A DNA stretch of 64,000 bases. It comes from Bradyrhizobium sp. 141 (GTDB lineage Bacteria; Pseudomonadota; Alphaproteobacteria; Rhizobiales; Xanthobacteraceae). The notes beneath the pieces are model-generated. The model was not told the DNA's origin and ran no database searches. It was given only the letters and a program-made list of their open reading frames with translations. Numbering within the stretch: position 1 is the first letter of the stretch; each line of letters opens with the position of its first letter. This document shows, one piece after another, positions 43,912 to 53,034 of the stretch. Both the position numbers and the translations under genes were made by a program. The DNA is taken from positions 149,272 to 213,271 of the forward strand of contig NZ_JADPKR010000100.1 in the NCBI RefSeq assembly GCF_023074055.1, in the 5' to 3' direction.

Positions 43912-45057
43912 TCACTGCTGGGCCCCTGTATCTAGCTCCGGGAAGGTCAGTCGCGCACACTCATCCCATGAAAAGTCTGCCGCGCGACGCTTGGCGTCCA
44001 ACCCTAATCGCATCCGGTACTCGTTCTCGCGTGCGCAGCGCGAGATGGCTGCGGCAGCGGCATCGCAATTTCCCGGCAGCACAATAACGCCAGCTTCGCC
44101 GACGACTTCCGGAATACCGCCCACTCTGGTCGCAACCGAGGGGCACTCTTGCGCGGCGGCTTCCAGCAGCACCAGGCCGAACCCTTCAATTTTGCCCGGC
44201 AGCGCCTCGGCCAGCAGGCAATGGCAGGCCGCCCGACGATAAAGGCGCTTTAGGTCGTCATCGGAGATGCGGCCCGGTGCGACCAGGCGCACGGAAAGGC
44301 GCTCAGCCTCGTTACGTACGGCATCGGCATAAGCCTGAGCCTCGGGCCGACCGGCGATCACGTAGACCGGGTCGGTCAGCCCGTGCTGGTCTCGCGCCCG
44401 CGCGATAGCGCGAACGGTCTCAAGCTGACCCTTGCGCGGCTCCAGCCGTCCGACGCTGACGATCAACGTCGCTTTGGCTGGGATGGCCTGAAGGGCTGGA
44501 TTTTCAAAGCCGCCGTCGATGGGATCGAACCAGTGGGGCTCGACGCCCAGATAGGTCACGGCTTCACGCCGAGGCTGGCCGAGGTTCTGGTGGAAAATTT
44601 GCTGGGTGGCCACCGAATTGTAGGCGACTAATTCCGCGCCCATGTAGGCGCGTCGTGCCAAGCGGAGCCCCAGCGAGCCCGCGCGGAACTTGCTAGCTTC
44701 GCTGCCATGAACCATTACGCGATAGGCTCGGCGGTGCAGGGACTTCAACACGTACAGTACAAGGACGCTGCGGATGTCCGCGGCCAGCAGCAAACTGTCG
44801 TGCGGCGTGCGGCGCAGGATCGACAGGAGTGATAGCACCGCCTTCGGTTTGACCCTGTGATGCCCGAGGATGCGATGAGTGTTCGGCTCCGGCAGCCCGG
44901 CAGGAAGTTCGGGATAGGACGGCGCGATCACCGTGACGGGATAGCCAGCCCGGCGCACGGCCGCGACGACGCCGCCGGCATAGGTGCCGATTCCCCCAGG
45001 GAATGGCGGGTATTCGCAGCTCATCATGATGACACCGCGGGCTGGGCCGGCCATCAT
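43912..45057 (-). CDS. GT4-family glycosyltransferase
   Basis: This 381-residue retaining glycosyltransferase has an N-terminal Rossmann half starting CEYPPFPGGIGTYAGGVV and a C-terminal half with VGRLEPRKGQLETVRAI and KIEGFGLVLLEAAAQECPSV, the E-x7-E motif of GT4. It adds a sugar to the lipid-linked repeat unit at the inner membrane. The MM start (45057) overlaps the stop of the small upstream ORF as ATGA. Last gene of the minus-strand EPS operon. Confidence 0.9.
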   Translation of the reverse strand: MMAGPARGVIMMSCEYPPFPGGIGTYAGGVVAAVRRAGYPVTVIAPSYPELPAGLPEPNTHRILGHHRVKPKAVLSLLSILRRTPHDSLLLAADIRSVLVLYVLKSLHRRAYRVMVHGSEASKFRAGSLGLRLARRAYMGAELVAYNSVATQQIFHQNLGQPRREAVTYLGVEPHWFDPIDGGFENPALQAIPAKATLIVSVGRLEPRKGQLETVRAIARARDQHGLTDPVYVIAGRPEAQAYADAVRNEAERLSVRLVAPGRISDDDLKRLYRRAACHCLLAEALPGKIEGFGLVLLEAAAQECPSVATRVGGIPEVVGEAGVIVLPGNCDAAAAAISRCARENEYRMRLGLDAKRRAADFSWDECARLTFPELDTGAQQ

Positions 45058-45320
45058 TTCGATTTCGCTCCGAAGATGGCCCGGTGCCTGCGGATCAGCG
45101 GTCCGACAGGCGCGCAAGACGGGCTAACACCAAGGGCATCAGGCGCGGATTGGTAGAAGCCTTTAGGACGGCAATAAAGGTGCGCGACCAGATGGCTACA
45201 GCTCGTAATGCGGGTGCCAAGATCGCGACGTAGGAAACTCAGCACGGCGGGATCGATCCAAGGCTTGTTATTGTGATTGGCAGTAATGTTGCCCACAGGC
45301 GCCGGAAGCTTCGTGGTCAT
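45054..45320 (-). pseudogene. Vestigial coupled ORF, probable remnant of a methyltransferase
   Basis: This 88-residue frame is bounded by ATGA overlaps on both sides: its ATG (45320) overlaps the flippase stop, and its TGA (45056-45054) overlaps the GT4 start. Residues ~18-40 (NKPWIDPAVLSFLRRDLGTRIT) look like the N-terminus of class I SAM-dependent methyltransferases that continue into an EYGSG-type motif, but no such motif follows. After that the sequence has no family resemblance. I interpret it as an internally deleted gene whose ends were retained to keep translation coupling. It could instead be a functional small protein. Confidence 0.5.
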
Positions 45321-46561
45321 GCGCTCTTCAACTGCCGAGCTTGCGCGCGAGGTGCTTGATCGCGCCGTATCACATAGGCGACGTTGGCCAAGGTCAAGGC
45401 GATCCTAGTTGCGCTGACGACGAACAGCACAATAACTGCCCCCCAGATGCCGAAGCGCGGAATTAGCATGTAGGACGATCCTAAGGCCGCAGCGACAATG
45501 GCGACGTTCGACCAGAGCTGGAAGTAAGCAGAGTTCGTTCCGATCACCAGGTAAGCCCACAAGCCAGCTAGTAGTACGAACGAGGCGGCGATCGCCACAC
45601 CAGTGAACAGCGTAGTGTAGGAGGTGAACTGCGGCCCATAGAGGACGAGCAGTATCCATTTTCCGAATACAGCCGCTAGAGTTATCCCAACAGCACACAT
45701 GCCCATCAGCACGGCACTAGACTTAAGGATCACGCGAAAGAATGCTTTGGTGTCTCCATCCTGCCAATAAGTGGCTACGTTGCGTAGCATCGAGTTACTG
45801 ATCGAGCCCACAAACAGGTTGCCCAGGGTGATGGTGTAGGTCAGGGCTGAGAATATGCCCAGGGCCTCGACCCCCTCATATGATTCCAACATAAGCCGCG
45901 GTACGACGATGCTGAAACCGCTGAGGAAAACTGATAGGCCGATGGGCAGCGAACGCCGGGCCAACCCTACGATCTGCCTGTGGGCGATAGGCATCAAGCG
46001 CCCGTGCCATGCTCGCGTCCGCCACCAATCGTTGAACGCCACTAGAGCCCAAGCCGCGGCCACCGAAGCCAAAGCGGAAGGCAGACTGTTGGTGGCTAGG
46101 TAGACCACGACGAACGGAACGACCGTACCGAGACCGCGATAGAACAGCGACATGCTCAAGATGTTTTGATCGTCGCGGTTCTGGGCCAAGCCGCACAGCA
46201 CGTCGCTAACGTTTTCAACACCCCGGAACAGCGTAACGAATAGGATCGACAGAGTTAGGCTGACGTCGTCACGTCGCCACATGACGATTCCGATGATTAC
46301 AATGAAGAATATCACCGTGGTGGCTAAACGCAGGTGCCAATAGTCGCGGAACAGGTCGCCGTCTCTACGAGGATCCATCTGCAGCAGCATGCGAGAGGAC
46401 AATGACGACAGCACCGCCAGTGGCGTCACCAAAGACAGCGCTAAACTGAGCTGACCGACGGGCCCCGGTCCACCCAGATGGGCGAGCAGGCTGACCATCA
46501 GCCACTGTCCCGCTGAATAGGTGGTCATCCCGCCGAGGAGTTTCAGGATACGATAGAACAT
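45317..46561 (-). CDS. Wzx-type polysaccharide flippase
   Basis: This 414-residue membrane protein has about 12 transmembrane helices (e.g. LSLALSLVTPLAVLSSLSS, GVAIAASFVLLAGLWAYLVIG) and matches the MOP-family flippase layout, translocating lipid-linked repeat units to the periplasm. The ATG at 46561 lies three bases beyond the polymerase stop; a longer reading start would overlap that gene. Stop TGA overlaps the next ORF. A/T-ending codons are more frequent than in the chemotaxis genes. Confidence 0.85.
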   Translation of the reverse strand: MFYRILKLLGGMTTYSAGQWLMVSLLAHLGGPGPVGQLSLALSLVTPLAVLSSLSSRMLLQMDPRRDGDLFRDYWHLRLATTVIFFIVIIGIVMWRRDDVSLTLSILFVTLFRGVENVSDVLCGLAQNRDDQNILSMSLFYRGLGTVVPFVVVYLATNSLPSALASVAAAWALVAFNDWWRTRAWHGRLMPIAHRQIVGLARRSLPIGLSVFLSGFSIVVPRLMLESYEGVEALGIFSALTYTITLGNLFVGSISNSMLRNVATYWQDGDTKAFFRVILKSSAVLMGMCAVGITLAAVFGKWILLVLYGPQFTSYTTLFTGVAIAASFVLLAGLWAYLVIGTNSAYFQLWSNVAIVAAALGSSYMLIPRFGIWGAVIVLFVVSATRIALTLANVAYVIRRDQAPRAQARQLKSA

Positions 46562-46563
46562 CG

Positions 46564-47730
46564 TCAGCTCTTGCGGACAACGGGTACGCGCCGGTTGCCT
46601 TGAGACCGCGCGGCGGCTCGGCCAAGTTGCGACTGCGCCCCGATATGGAACATTAGGAATAGCAGGGCGAACCACTCGATCCGAATCCAGCCGCTGATAC
46701 CGTAGAAGGCACCGAGCCGCACCACACCGGCGACTACCAGCGCGTAAACTAACGGGTACCGCGCTATACGCGCCCCGCCAGCACGCAGAGTTGCCCACAA
46801 GATCACCAGCAACAAGATCGCGGTCGGTACACCATAGAAGACCGAGTATTCGAGGAACGTGTTGTGAGGGCTCAAAACGCCCTCGGTTTGCCGCCAGATG
46901 CCCGGCAAGGAATCATAGGCGTGCGCGAAGGTCATTCCATAGTCGTCGGGTGATTGACCAAACCACGGTGCGCTCTTGATCAACGAAACACAAAAGTCGA
47001 TCGCGTAAGCTCGCTCAGCATTGCTTACCGTATAGTGGCCGCTCGTCAATAGGGCGCCATAAGCGCTATAATTCAAGCCGTAAAGGAAATGGGCCGCGAA
47101 GCCAAGTGCCGCGATCAGGGGCAATAGCCAGCTACGCGCGCGCATTGCCGCAACGGGCCACAAGGCCAAACCCATCACTAAGGCTATAATCGGTCCCCGC
47201 GCGTCGATTGCCAAGCCGATCAGTGCGCTAACCGCAGTGGAGGTGATCAGAGTCCATCGCACTAACTTTGACATCTCGTTCTTCAGGCAGAGATACAGGG
47301 CCATTGCGACCACGGGCGTCGGCTGAATGCCACGCAGTTCACGTGAGACACTGCCATGACTTAACTCGATCGCGACCGCCGAAACGAAATAGAAGCTGAA
47401 GCCGACGATGCAGCCGACAGTAAACGCGATCAGCGCCTCATGGCGACGCATTGTCCGGAACAGCAGAATCGGCAGGAAGGTGGTTACGATCACCGCGAGC
47501 CGTCGTATCCAGCTGGCGGCGGGGACATGGTTTATGGCGAACGAGAAGCAGACCCAGATCAACAGGATGATCAGGATCCAAAACGAGGTCATCTGCATGA
47601 TGTGGATTGCGCGCTTCTCGGCCAGAGCGAAGCCGAGGACCATAAGAGGCAGAACCATGTCTAGGACTGGCACATTAAAGGCACTGTCCAGAAAGCGGTT
47701 CACTAAGAATAGGAGCATTCCCCCAAGCAA
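46564..47730 (-). CDS. Wzy/O-antigen polymerase-family membrane protein
   Basis: This ~388-residue protein has about 10-11 transmembrane helices and the periplasmic segment APWFGQSPDDYGMTFAHAYD followed by LSPHNTFLEYSVFYG, whose HNTFLE motif is characteristic of Wzy/WaaL. It should polymerise the repeat unit. The start is unclear: the reading frame is open from the upstream GT2 stop (TAG), with no ATG before 47718; TTG at 47730 is used here. See findings. Confidence 0.82.
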   Translation of the reverse strand: MLGGMLLFLVNRFLDSAFNVPVLDMVLPLMVLGFALAEKRAIHIMQMTSFWILIILLIWVCFSFAINHVPAASWIRRLAVIVTTFLPILLFRTMRRHEALIAFTVGCIVGFSFYFVSAVAIELSHGSVSRELRGIQPTPVVAMALYLCLKNEMSKLVRWTLITSTAVSALIGLAIDARGPIIALVMGLALWPVAAMRARSWLLPLIAALGFAAHFLYGLNYSAYGALLTSGHYTVSNAERAYAIDFCVSLIKSAPWFGQSPDDYGMTFAHAYDSLPGIWRQTEGVLSPHNTFLEYSVFYGVPTAILLLVILWATLRAGGARIARYPLVYALVVAGVVRLGAFYGISGWIRIEWFALLFLMFHIGAQSQLGRAAARSQGNRRVPVVRKS

Positions 47731-47841
47731 CCACCCATTCGAAGCCGAATAGGGTATAGCCGAGGCGCGCGCGGCACCTAACGGTCGCTGCGGGCTAGTC
47801 CTCGAAAGCGATGAAGCGTAAGTCGGCAGAGCCCGTGCTCC

Positions 47842-48855
47842 CTAGCTGCGTGGTATGAGTTTCCGGCAAACCGACGCCGGCGCCACGAAGAGAGCGGCGG
47901 CCGCCACGGCGTTATAGACGCGTCTGGCAGGCGACATTCCCGGAAATCGCAAGAACCGGGCCATCGATTTCATGACCAGCGATGCCCTGCTCATTTCGCC
48001 TACCAACCGTGTTCCGTACGCCTTCTCCACAAGAAAAGCGTTGCGGTACTGGCTAGCCGACAGACTCATCAACGCCTTCGCGTCGATCTCGGTCTCCCCC
48101 CCGTCAGGGGACGCGATCCGCAAATAGCCCTTCCGCTGCCAAATAGCACTATTGATAGAATTGGTCACGGATTTCAAGGTTTTACCGCCAGCCAATGACA
48201 CGTTCGCACCGTGGACGTTGTAGGCCCCCAGCGCCCGATTGATCACTTTGACGGTGCCAGTGAAGGGCGCGCTGAAAATGAGGTAGCCGTCAATATAGTT
48301 GCGCCCCTCGGTGGAAGGATCAATCGTCTGGAGCATTCGCCTCACGTGTTCTACTGAGAACGCATTGCCCGACGTTGGCGACGAGTGGATGAAACCATGC
48401 CGCAGGACCTTGCTTTTCAGGTCGCCATCCATGAACGGGAAATCGGGATACTGACCAACCGCCGTCCCACTCCTCTTCTTGTCGAGACGGTACTGAATCA
48501 AGCTGATGCCTGGAGCGTAGGCAGCAGCGATCTCTTGGCAGGCGTGAGGATATAGGTAGTCATCCGAGTCTAGGAAGATGACGATGTCCCCGGAAAGCGT
48601 CGCCGTTCCATGGATCACGGCCGAGACCTGACCGCCGTTCAGCTTTGACAGAAGGCGTACCTCTGAATAACGTTGGATTACCTCCACCGAGTTGTCAGTC
48701 GAGCCATCGTCGACCACCATGATCGAAACTCGGTCGTAGGTCTGGGCGAGGGCGGACTCGATCGCCTGCGAAATGAACCGGGCGTAATTGAAGTTGGTGA
48801 TGAAGATAGTGATGTGCGGACGCGTATCGGTTGCGCCATTGGGAGGAATCGTCAT
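47842..48855 (-). CDS. GT2-family glycosyltransferase
   Basis: This 337-residue inverting transferase has the GT-A fold: ITIFITNFNYARFISQAIES at the N-terminus, VVDDGSTDNSVEVIQ and the metal-binding FLDSDDYL. A hydrophobic C-terminal part (~290-330) may associate with the membrane. Its start overlaps the stop of the upstream GT4 gene (ATGA, 48852-48855), and its TAG is followed by an open frame into the polymerase. Confidence 0.9.
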   Translation of the reverse strand: MTIPPNGATDTRPHITIFITNFNYARFISQAIESALAQTYDRVSIMVVDDGSTDNSVEVIQRYSEVRLLSKLNGGQVSAVIHGTATLSGDIVIFLDSDDYLYPHACQEIAAAYAPGISLIQYRLDKKRSGTAVGQYPDFPFMDGDLKSKVLRHGFIHSSPTSGNAFSVEHVRRMLQTIDPSTEGRNYIDGYLIFSAPFTGTVKVINRALGAYNVHGANVSLAGGKTLKSVTNSINSAIWQRKGYLRIASPDGGETEIDAKALMSLSASQYRNAFLVEKAYGTRLVGEMSRASLVMKSMARFLRFPGMSPARRVYNAVAAAALFVAPASVCRKLIPRS

Positions 48856-49991
48856 TTCATAATATCGCTGTAGGCGTTGTCGATTGCGGCGTTCATCGAG
48901 CGGGGTGACCAGGCATCGACATCGATCGCCAACGCGCCCTTGGACAGTTGCTCCAGCAGCGCCTTGTCGGCCAGAAGCGCGCCAGCGGCCTTCGCGGCGG
49001 CGGCCACGTCGTCGGCCGGCGTGAGCACAGCGCTGACGCCGTCACGAACCACATCTTCAACGCCGGGCAGCCGACTGACGACCGAGGGCTTGCCGGCCGC
49101 GGCGTATTGCACCAGCACCCGCGGAAGGCCTTCCCGCATCGAGGTCAGCAGACAGACGTCGGCCAGGGCGATGATGGCCTCCGGATCCTTGCGGAAGCCG
49201 GCGAAGCGGATCTTGTCCTCAAGGCCCAGGCGCTTGACAAGCGCCTTTGCTTCGTCCTCGGTCTCGCCGACGCCAGCAAATACCAGACGCCAATCCGGCA
49301 GGCCCGCGAACGCTTCGGGTATTGCTTGGATCAGTTCCAACTGACGCTTACGGGGTTCGAAGGAGGCCAGCATAATCGCGGTTGGCGGGCGTTTCTGTGC
49401 TCCCATTACGTTGAGCAGTTCGCGCCAATCCGCAGGGGGGGCCGGAGACTTGAACCGATCGACGTTCATGGCGCTGAATGCCACGAAATGCTTGCTGGGC
49501 TTGCCGATCTTGTATTGCAGGCAGATGTCGCGAACGGACGGGCTGACGTTGATGAAGCCGTCGGTGAAAGTGCTACAGAAGCGCTCTGCGGCGACATAGA
49601 TTAGCTCTTGCGCCTTGCCGACATTGACAAAGGGCAGGATGTGAACGCCGTGGATGACGGTCGGCGTCTTGGCCAGCGCGGCGGCCGAGCGGCCCAGAAT
49701 ACCGGCTTTGCTCTGATGGGTGTGCACCACGTGCGCGCCGAGCTTGCGGAACAGCGCCGACATTGTGATCACCGCGGCTATGTCGTTGGCCGGCGAGATC
49801 GGGTGCACCATGCTGGAGATTTCGATAACTCGCACTGTCTCGGCCGCTTCTGCTTGCAAAGCCGGATCGAAATCTCGTCCGTGCACTACGACGACGTCAT
49901 GCCCGGCCGCAGCCTGCGCCCGGCAAGTAGTCAAAGTGTTCTCTTCAGAACCGCCACGCAAGAAACGCGTGAGCACATGCACGATAATCAT
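48852..49991 (-). CDS. GT4-family glycosyltransferase
   Basis: This 379-residue transferase has the N-terminal motif VLTRFLRGGSEENTLTTC and later MLASFEPRKRQLELIQAI and TSMREGLPRVLVQYAAAGKP (E-x7-E-like, with Gln replacing the second Glu). The ATG at 49991 has a strong GGGG purine site; a start at 50036 adds 15 non-conserved residues. It most likely adds a sugar to the EPS lipid-linked unit. Confidence 0.9.
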   Translation of the reverse strand: MIIVHVLTRFLRGGSEENTLTTCRAQAAAGHDVVVVHGRDFDPALQAEAAETVRVIEISSMVHPISPANDIAAVITMSALFRKLGAHVVHTHQSKAGILGRSAAALAKTPTVIHGVHILPFVNVGKAQELIYVAAERFCSTFTDGFINVSPSVRDICLQYKIGKPSKHFVAFSAMNVDRFKSPAPPADWRELLNVMGAQKRPPTAIMLASFEPRKRQLELIQAIPEAFAGLPDWRLVFAGVGETEDEAKALVKRLGLEDKIRFAGFRKDPEAIIALADVCLLTSMREGLPRVLVQYAAAGKPSVVSRLPGVEDVVRDGVSAVLTPADDVAAAAKAAGALLADKALLEQLSKGALAIDVDAWSPRSMNAAIDNAYSDIMK

Positions 49992-50239
49992 CTTTTCCCC
50001 ATTTGCTTCGCGCGATGCTGCGTCGCACGCTTGCAAAGTGTTGGCTAGTGGATTGCTTCCAAATTTGGTGCCTATGGTTGATAGCGACGATCTTGTCGGG
50101 CTCGGCGGTCTAGTCGACGGGTTAAGGCTGCTGGTCGCTCAGCAACGAAGTAATTGATGGTGGCCGGTGGGGCGTAGCTGTCGAGAATAGCGGGGATTGC
50201 ACTGCGGCCGGTCCACTGCGTCGTGTCGCCGAGGGCTCA

Positions 50240-50930
50240 CCAGGGTCAAGGCCAACACATTTCGATCAGCTCGGCGCGGTAGATGAAGGTGCGTTCCGTT
50301 GCCACCGCCCTGTGGTCCACGCCAGAGACGAAGGCGCCATCGCGGAATAGCCCCTGCTTCAGACCCCATTCGGGAAAGACATGGGTCGAGCGTACTTCAC
50401 GGGCTCGAGATGGACGCCTAGCCCCAGCCCGCTGACCGAGCTCATGGCCTTGGCGGCGGTAATTGCCACACCGCTGGGAATGTCCAGCAACCTCGCCTTC
50501 GGGGGAGTATGCGTCACGAAGAGTCGTGACGATCTTCTCCTGCGTTGGGCATTCTGGATAGCTGCCGTTCAGCACCACGTGTGGCTGACCAAGGTCGGCG
50601 GCGGCCTTCATCAGATCGATCGAGTCCTCGACATAGATGCACGATTTGATGGTGTGGCGACGTCCCGGGAAAACGAACACGCCTTTGCAGCCCTCGCCCT
50701 GGCCGAATACGACCGCCGGCCGGACGGTCCTTAGGAATCGATCCGGCGCTGCGCGCTCCCAGTTCTCGTGAATTTTCTCGGCCATCAATTTGGACTTGCT
50801 GTATGCGGACACGGGGCCCGATGACCGTCTTACCCTCTCGACAAGGCGGCGCGCCAGGTGCGTGCCGACGGGCCTGTAGCGCCGGTGATCGGAACTTTGT
50901 CGTACTTCGGAGAGGAGATCGCTCATGCTC
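50240..50930 (-). pseudogene. Degraded NAD-dependent epimerase gene
   Basis: The sequence is a broken paralogue of the intact epimerase at 52053. A frame near the 5' end reads KVPITGATG, then shifts to VGTHLARRLVER; about 90 codons are then missing (the Rossmann middle); the catalytic region resumes at SAYSKSKLMAEKIHENW and continues through RPAVVFGQGEG and VFPGRRHTIKSCIYVEDSIDL. Around 50514 the frame shifts again: the continuation aligning to the intact gene (SGVAITAAKAMSSVSGLGLG, compare VKAAAAILKPFSAVGLGIHP) is in another frame and hits stops. Three lesions make function unlikely. Confidence 0.85.
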
Positions 50931-50960
50931 TGTTGACTTAAAGCGGGGCACGCTTCCCAA

Positions 50961-51971
50961 TTACCTAGGGACGGGGAACTTCATTTCCGTGGTTCTGAAT
51001 CCGTTCCCGAAATCTATTCGCCACGCGACGAAGCGGGCCAAGCCCTCGGCTAGGTTGATTTTGGGCTTGTAGCCGCAGAGGGCCTTGAGCTTGTCGATAT
51101 TGGCGAAAGTAGCGGGGACGTCGCCAGGTTGCATCGGCACGAGCACCTTCTTGGCCTCGATGCCCAAGGCGGCTTCCAGTGTCGCAATCATGTCCATCAG
51201 CCCGACCGGATCGCTATCACCAATGTTATAAATTTCGTGGCCGCCTGGTGCTGGCGGATGCTTGAGCACACCCAAAATGCCATCGACGATGTCGTCGATG
51301 TAGGTAAAGTCGCGGGCCATCCGGCCTTCGCCGTAAACCTCGATGGACGCGCCCTTCAGCATTTTTTCGGCGAAACCATAATAAGCCATGTCGGGCCGTC
51401 CCCAGGGACCGTAGACGGTGAAGAATCGCAGGCCCGTTTGTGGAAAGCCGTATAGGCGGGCATAGCTCTGGCTTAGCATTTCGCAGGAGCGCTTGGTGGC
51501 GGCGTAGAGCGAGACGGGGTCGTTGGCCGGGTCGGTCTCACGGAAGCCTTCGCCGTTTAGCGGTCGGTCGCCGTATACACTGCTCGAAGAAGCGTAGACC
51601 AGGTGTTCGATCTCAGCCGTGCGGCATGCTTCCAGCACGGAAAGGTGTCCAGCGAGATTGCTGCGTTCGTAGGCGAAGGGGTTCTCAATCGAGTAGCGAA
51701 CCCCGGCTTGGGCGGCCAAATGGATCACCCGCTTGGTGCCGGAGGTCTTTATCAACTCGGCGAAGGCACCGTGGTCAGCGATGTCCATGCGGACCATGCG
51801 AAAGCCGGGTCGGCCTTCGAGGCGAGCCGCCCGGGCGTCCTTCAGGGCGAGGCTATAATAGGCATTAAAGACGTCGACCCCGATTACCTCTTCACCCTGA
51901 TCCAGCAGTCGTTCGGCGACATGCATACCGATGAACCCTGCCGCACCCGTGACTACAATAGGAATGGTCAT
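50961..51971 (-). CDS. NAD-dependent epimerase, UDP-glucuronate 4-epimerase type
   Basis: This 336-residue short-chain dehydrogenase-type epimerase has GAAGFIGMHVAERLL (NAD-binding, 8-22), a serine stretch with SSSSVYGDRPLNG, catalytic Tyr-x3-Lys (YAATKRSCE) and RFFTVYGPWGRPDMA. The closest pattern is that of the GAE/LpsL family, which converts UDP-glucuronate to UDP-galacturonate. With ugd nearby (60 kb) it could supply uronic acids for the EPS. Which sugar is epimerised is inferred, not visible. Confidence 0.85.
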   Translation of the reverse strand: MTIPIVVTGAAGFIGMHVAERLLDQGEEVIGVDVFNAYYSLALKDARAARLEGRPGFRMVRMDIADHGAFAELIKTSGTKRVIHLAAQAGVRYSIENPFAYERSNLAGHLSVLEACRTAEIEHLVYASSSSVYGDRPLNGEGFRETDPANDPVSLYAATKRSCEMLSQSYARLYGFPQTGLRFFTVYGPWGRPDMAYYGFAEKMLKGASIEVYGEGRMARDFTYIDDIVDGILGVLKHPPAPGGHEIYNIGDSDPVGLMDMIATLEAALGIEAKKVLVPMQPGDVPATFANIDKLKALCGYKPKINLAEGLARFVAWRIDFGNGFRTTEMKFPVPR

Positions 51972-52052
51972 ATCTTAGCTCGATTGATCAAGGCGCAAGT
52001 CGCGCTCGAATGATTGGTCGCAAGGCCTCGGCTATGGCCATTCTGTCGGCCG

Positions 52053-53015
52053 CTATGTGAACAATCCGGATGACTCGTCTCTCCAGCGGAGCAGGGCGGA
52101 CTGCAATTGTCCAAGCTGCGCTTGCCCTTTGGATTGAAGCCAGCCAGGGACAATATCGGTGGACCTGACGAGCTTCATGACACGGTCGGGATGAATGCCC
52201 AAGCCAACAGCAGAGAATGGCTTGAGAATGGCTGCTGCAGCCTTCACGGCTGGCTCGGGAATGAGAAATTCTCGCGTATTTGGAAAAGAAATTGATCGGA
52301 ACGCGTTTACAATATCCTCAATCGTATAGCGATCCGGATAACATGCGTTGAACAACACAAAACGCTCGGGGGACGATCGAGCAAACTCAATCGCGTCAAG
52401 CAAATCGCCGACGTAAATGCAGGCTTTCACCGTGTTCTTTCGTCCCGGGTAAACGAAGAAGCCCTTCTCGAGTAGCCTCGCAAGTCGCGTGAAGTTGCCG
52501 CCTTCGCCCTTACCGAAGACTACGGCGGGTCTCACGATGGTCAACCTGCGATTGCTATCTGCCTCGAACCAATTTTGATGTATGCGCTCGGCAAGCGCTT
52601 TGGAGAATCCATACGAGGTAACAGGTTCCAACGGCGTCTCTTCTGTCTTCACGGACTCCCCGGGTCCATATACAGAAATCGAACTCGTGAATATGATTTC
52701 GGCAACGCCATGCCGTGACGCGAAGCTGGTTATCTCTACTGCGCCGGCGACGTTCGTCTCAAAGTACTCGTGTTCCGCATGACCGGGAGTGGTGTGGATT
52801 GCTGCCAAATTGTATATGCGAGCGACGTCGGATTCTACGTTAAGCTCGCGGAGGTTACGCACATCGGCAACGCGGTAAGTTACTCCTGGCAGTCTTTCCT
52901 TAGGCTCCTTGAGATCGAAGGAGATAATGCTGTTCGTTCCTTCTGAAACAAGGCGGCGAAGCAGATGAGTGCCGATAAAGCCGGCCCCTCCAAAGACAAC
53001 TATTGAGCTAGGCAT
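52053..53015 (-). CDS. NAD-dependent epimerase/dehydratase
   Basis: This 320-residue protein has FGGAGFIGTHLLRRLVSEG (NAD-binding), SSISVYGPGE, catalytic Tyr/Lys in YGFSKALAER and RPAVVFGKGEGG. Family members include nucleotide-sugar epimerases and reductases; the substrate cannot be predicted. It is the intact parental type of the pseudogene at 50240 and shares its atypical composition (lower GC). It follows the initiating transferase by 20 bases on the same strand. Confidence 0.88.
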   Translation of the reverse strand: MPSSIVVFGGAGFIGTHLLRRLVSEGTNSIISFDLKEPKERLPGVTYRVADVRNLRELNVESDVARIYNLAAIHTTPGHAEHEYFETNVAGAVEITSFASRHGVAEIIFTSSISVYGPGESVKTEETPLEPVTSYGFSKALAERIHQNWFEADSNRRLTIVRPAVVFGKGEGGNFTRLARLLEKGFFVYPGRKNTVKACIYVGDLLDAIEFARSSPERFVLFNACYPDRYTIEDIVNAFRSISFPNTREFLIPEPAVKAAAAILKPFSAVGLGIHPDRVMKLVRSTDIVPGWLQSKGQAQLGQLQSALLRWRDESSGLFT

Positions 53016-53034
53016 TTCAATATTCCGGTTCGCG

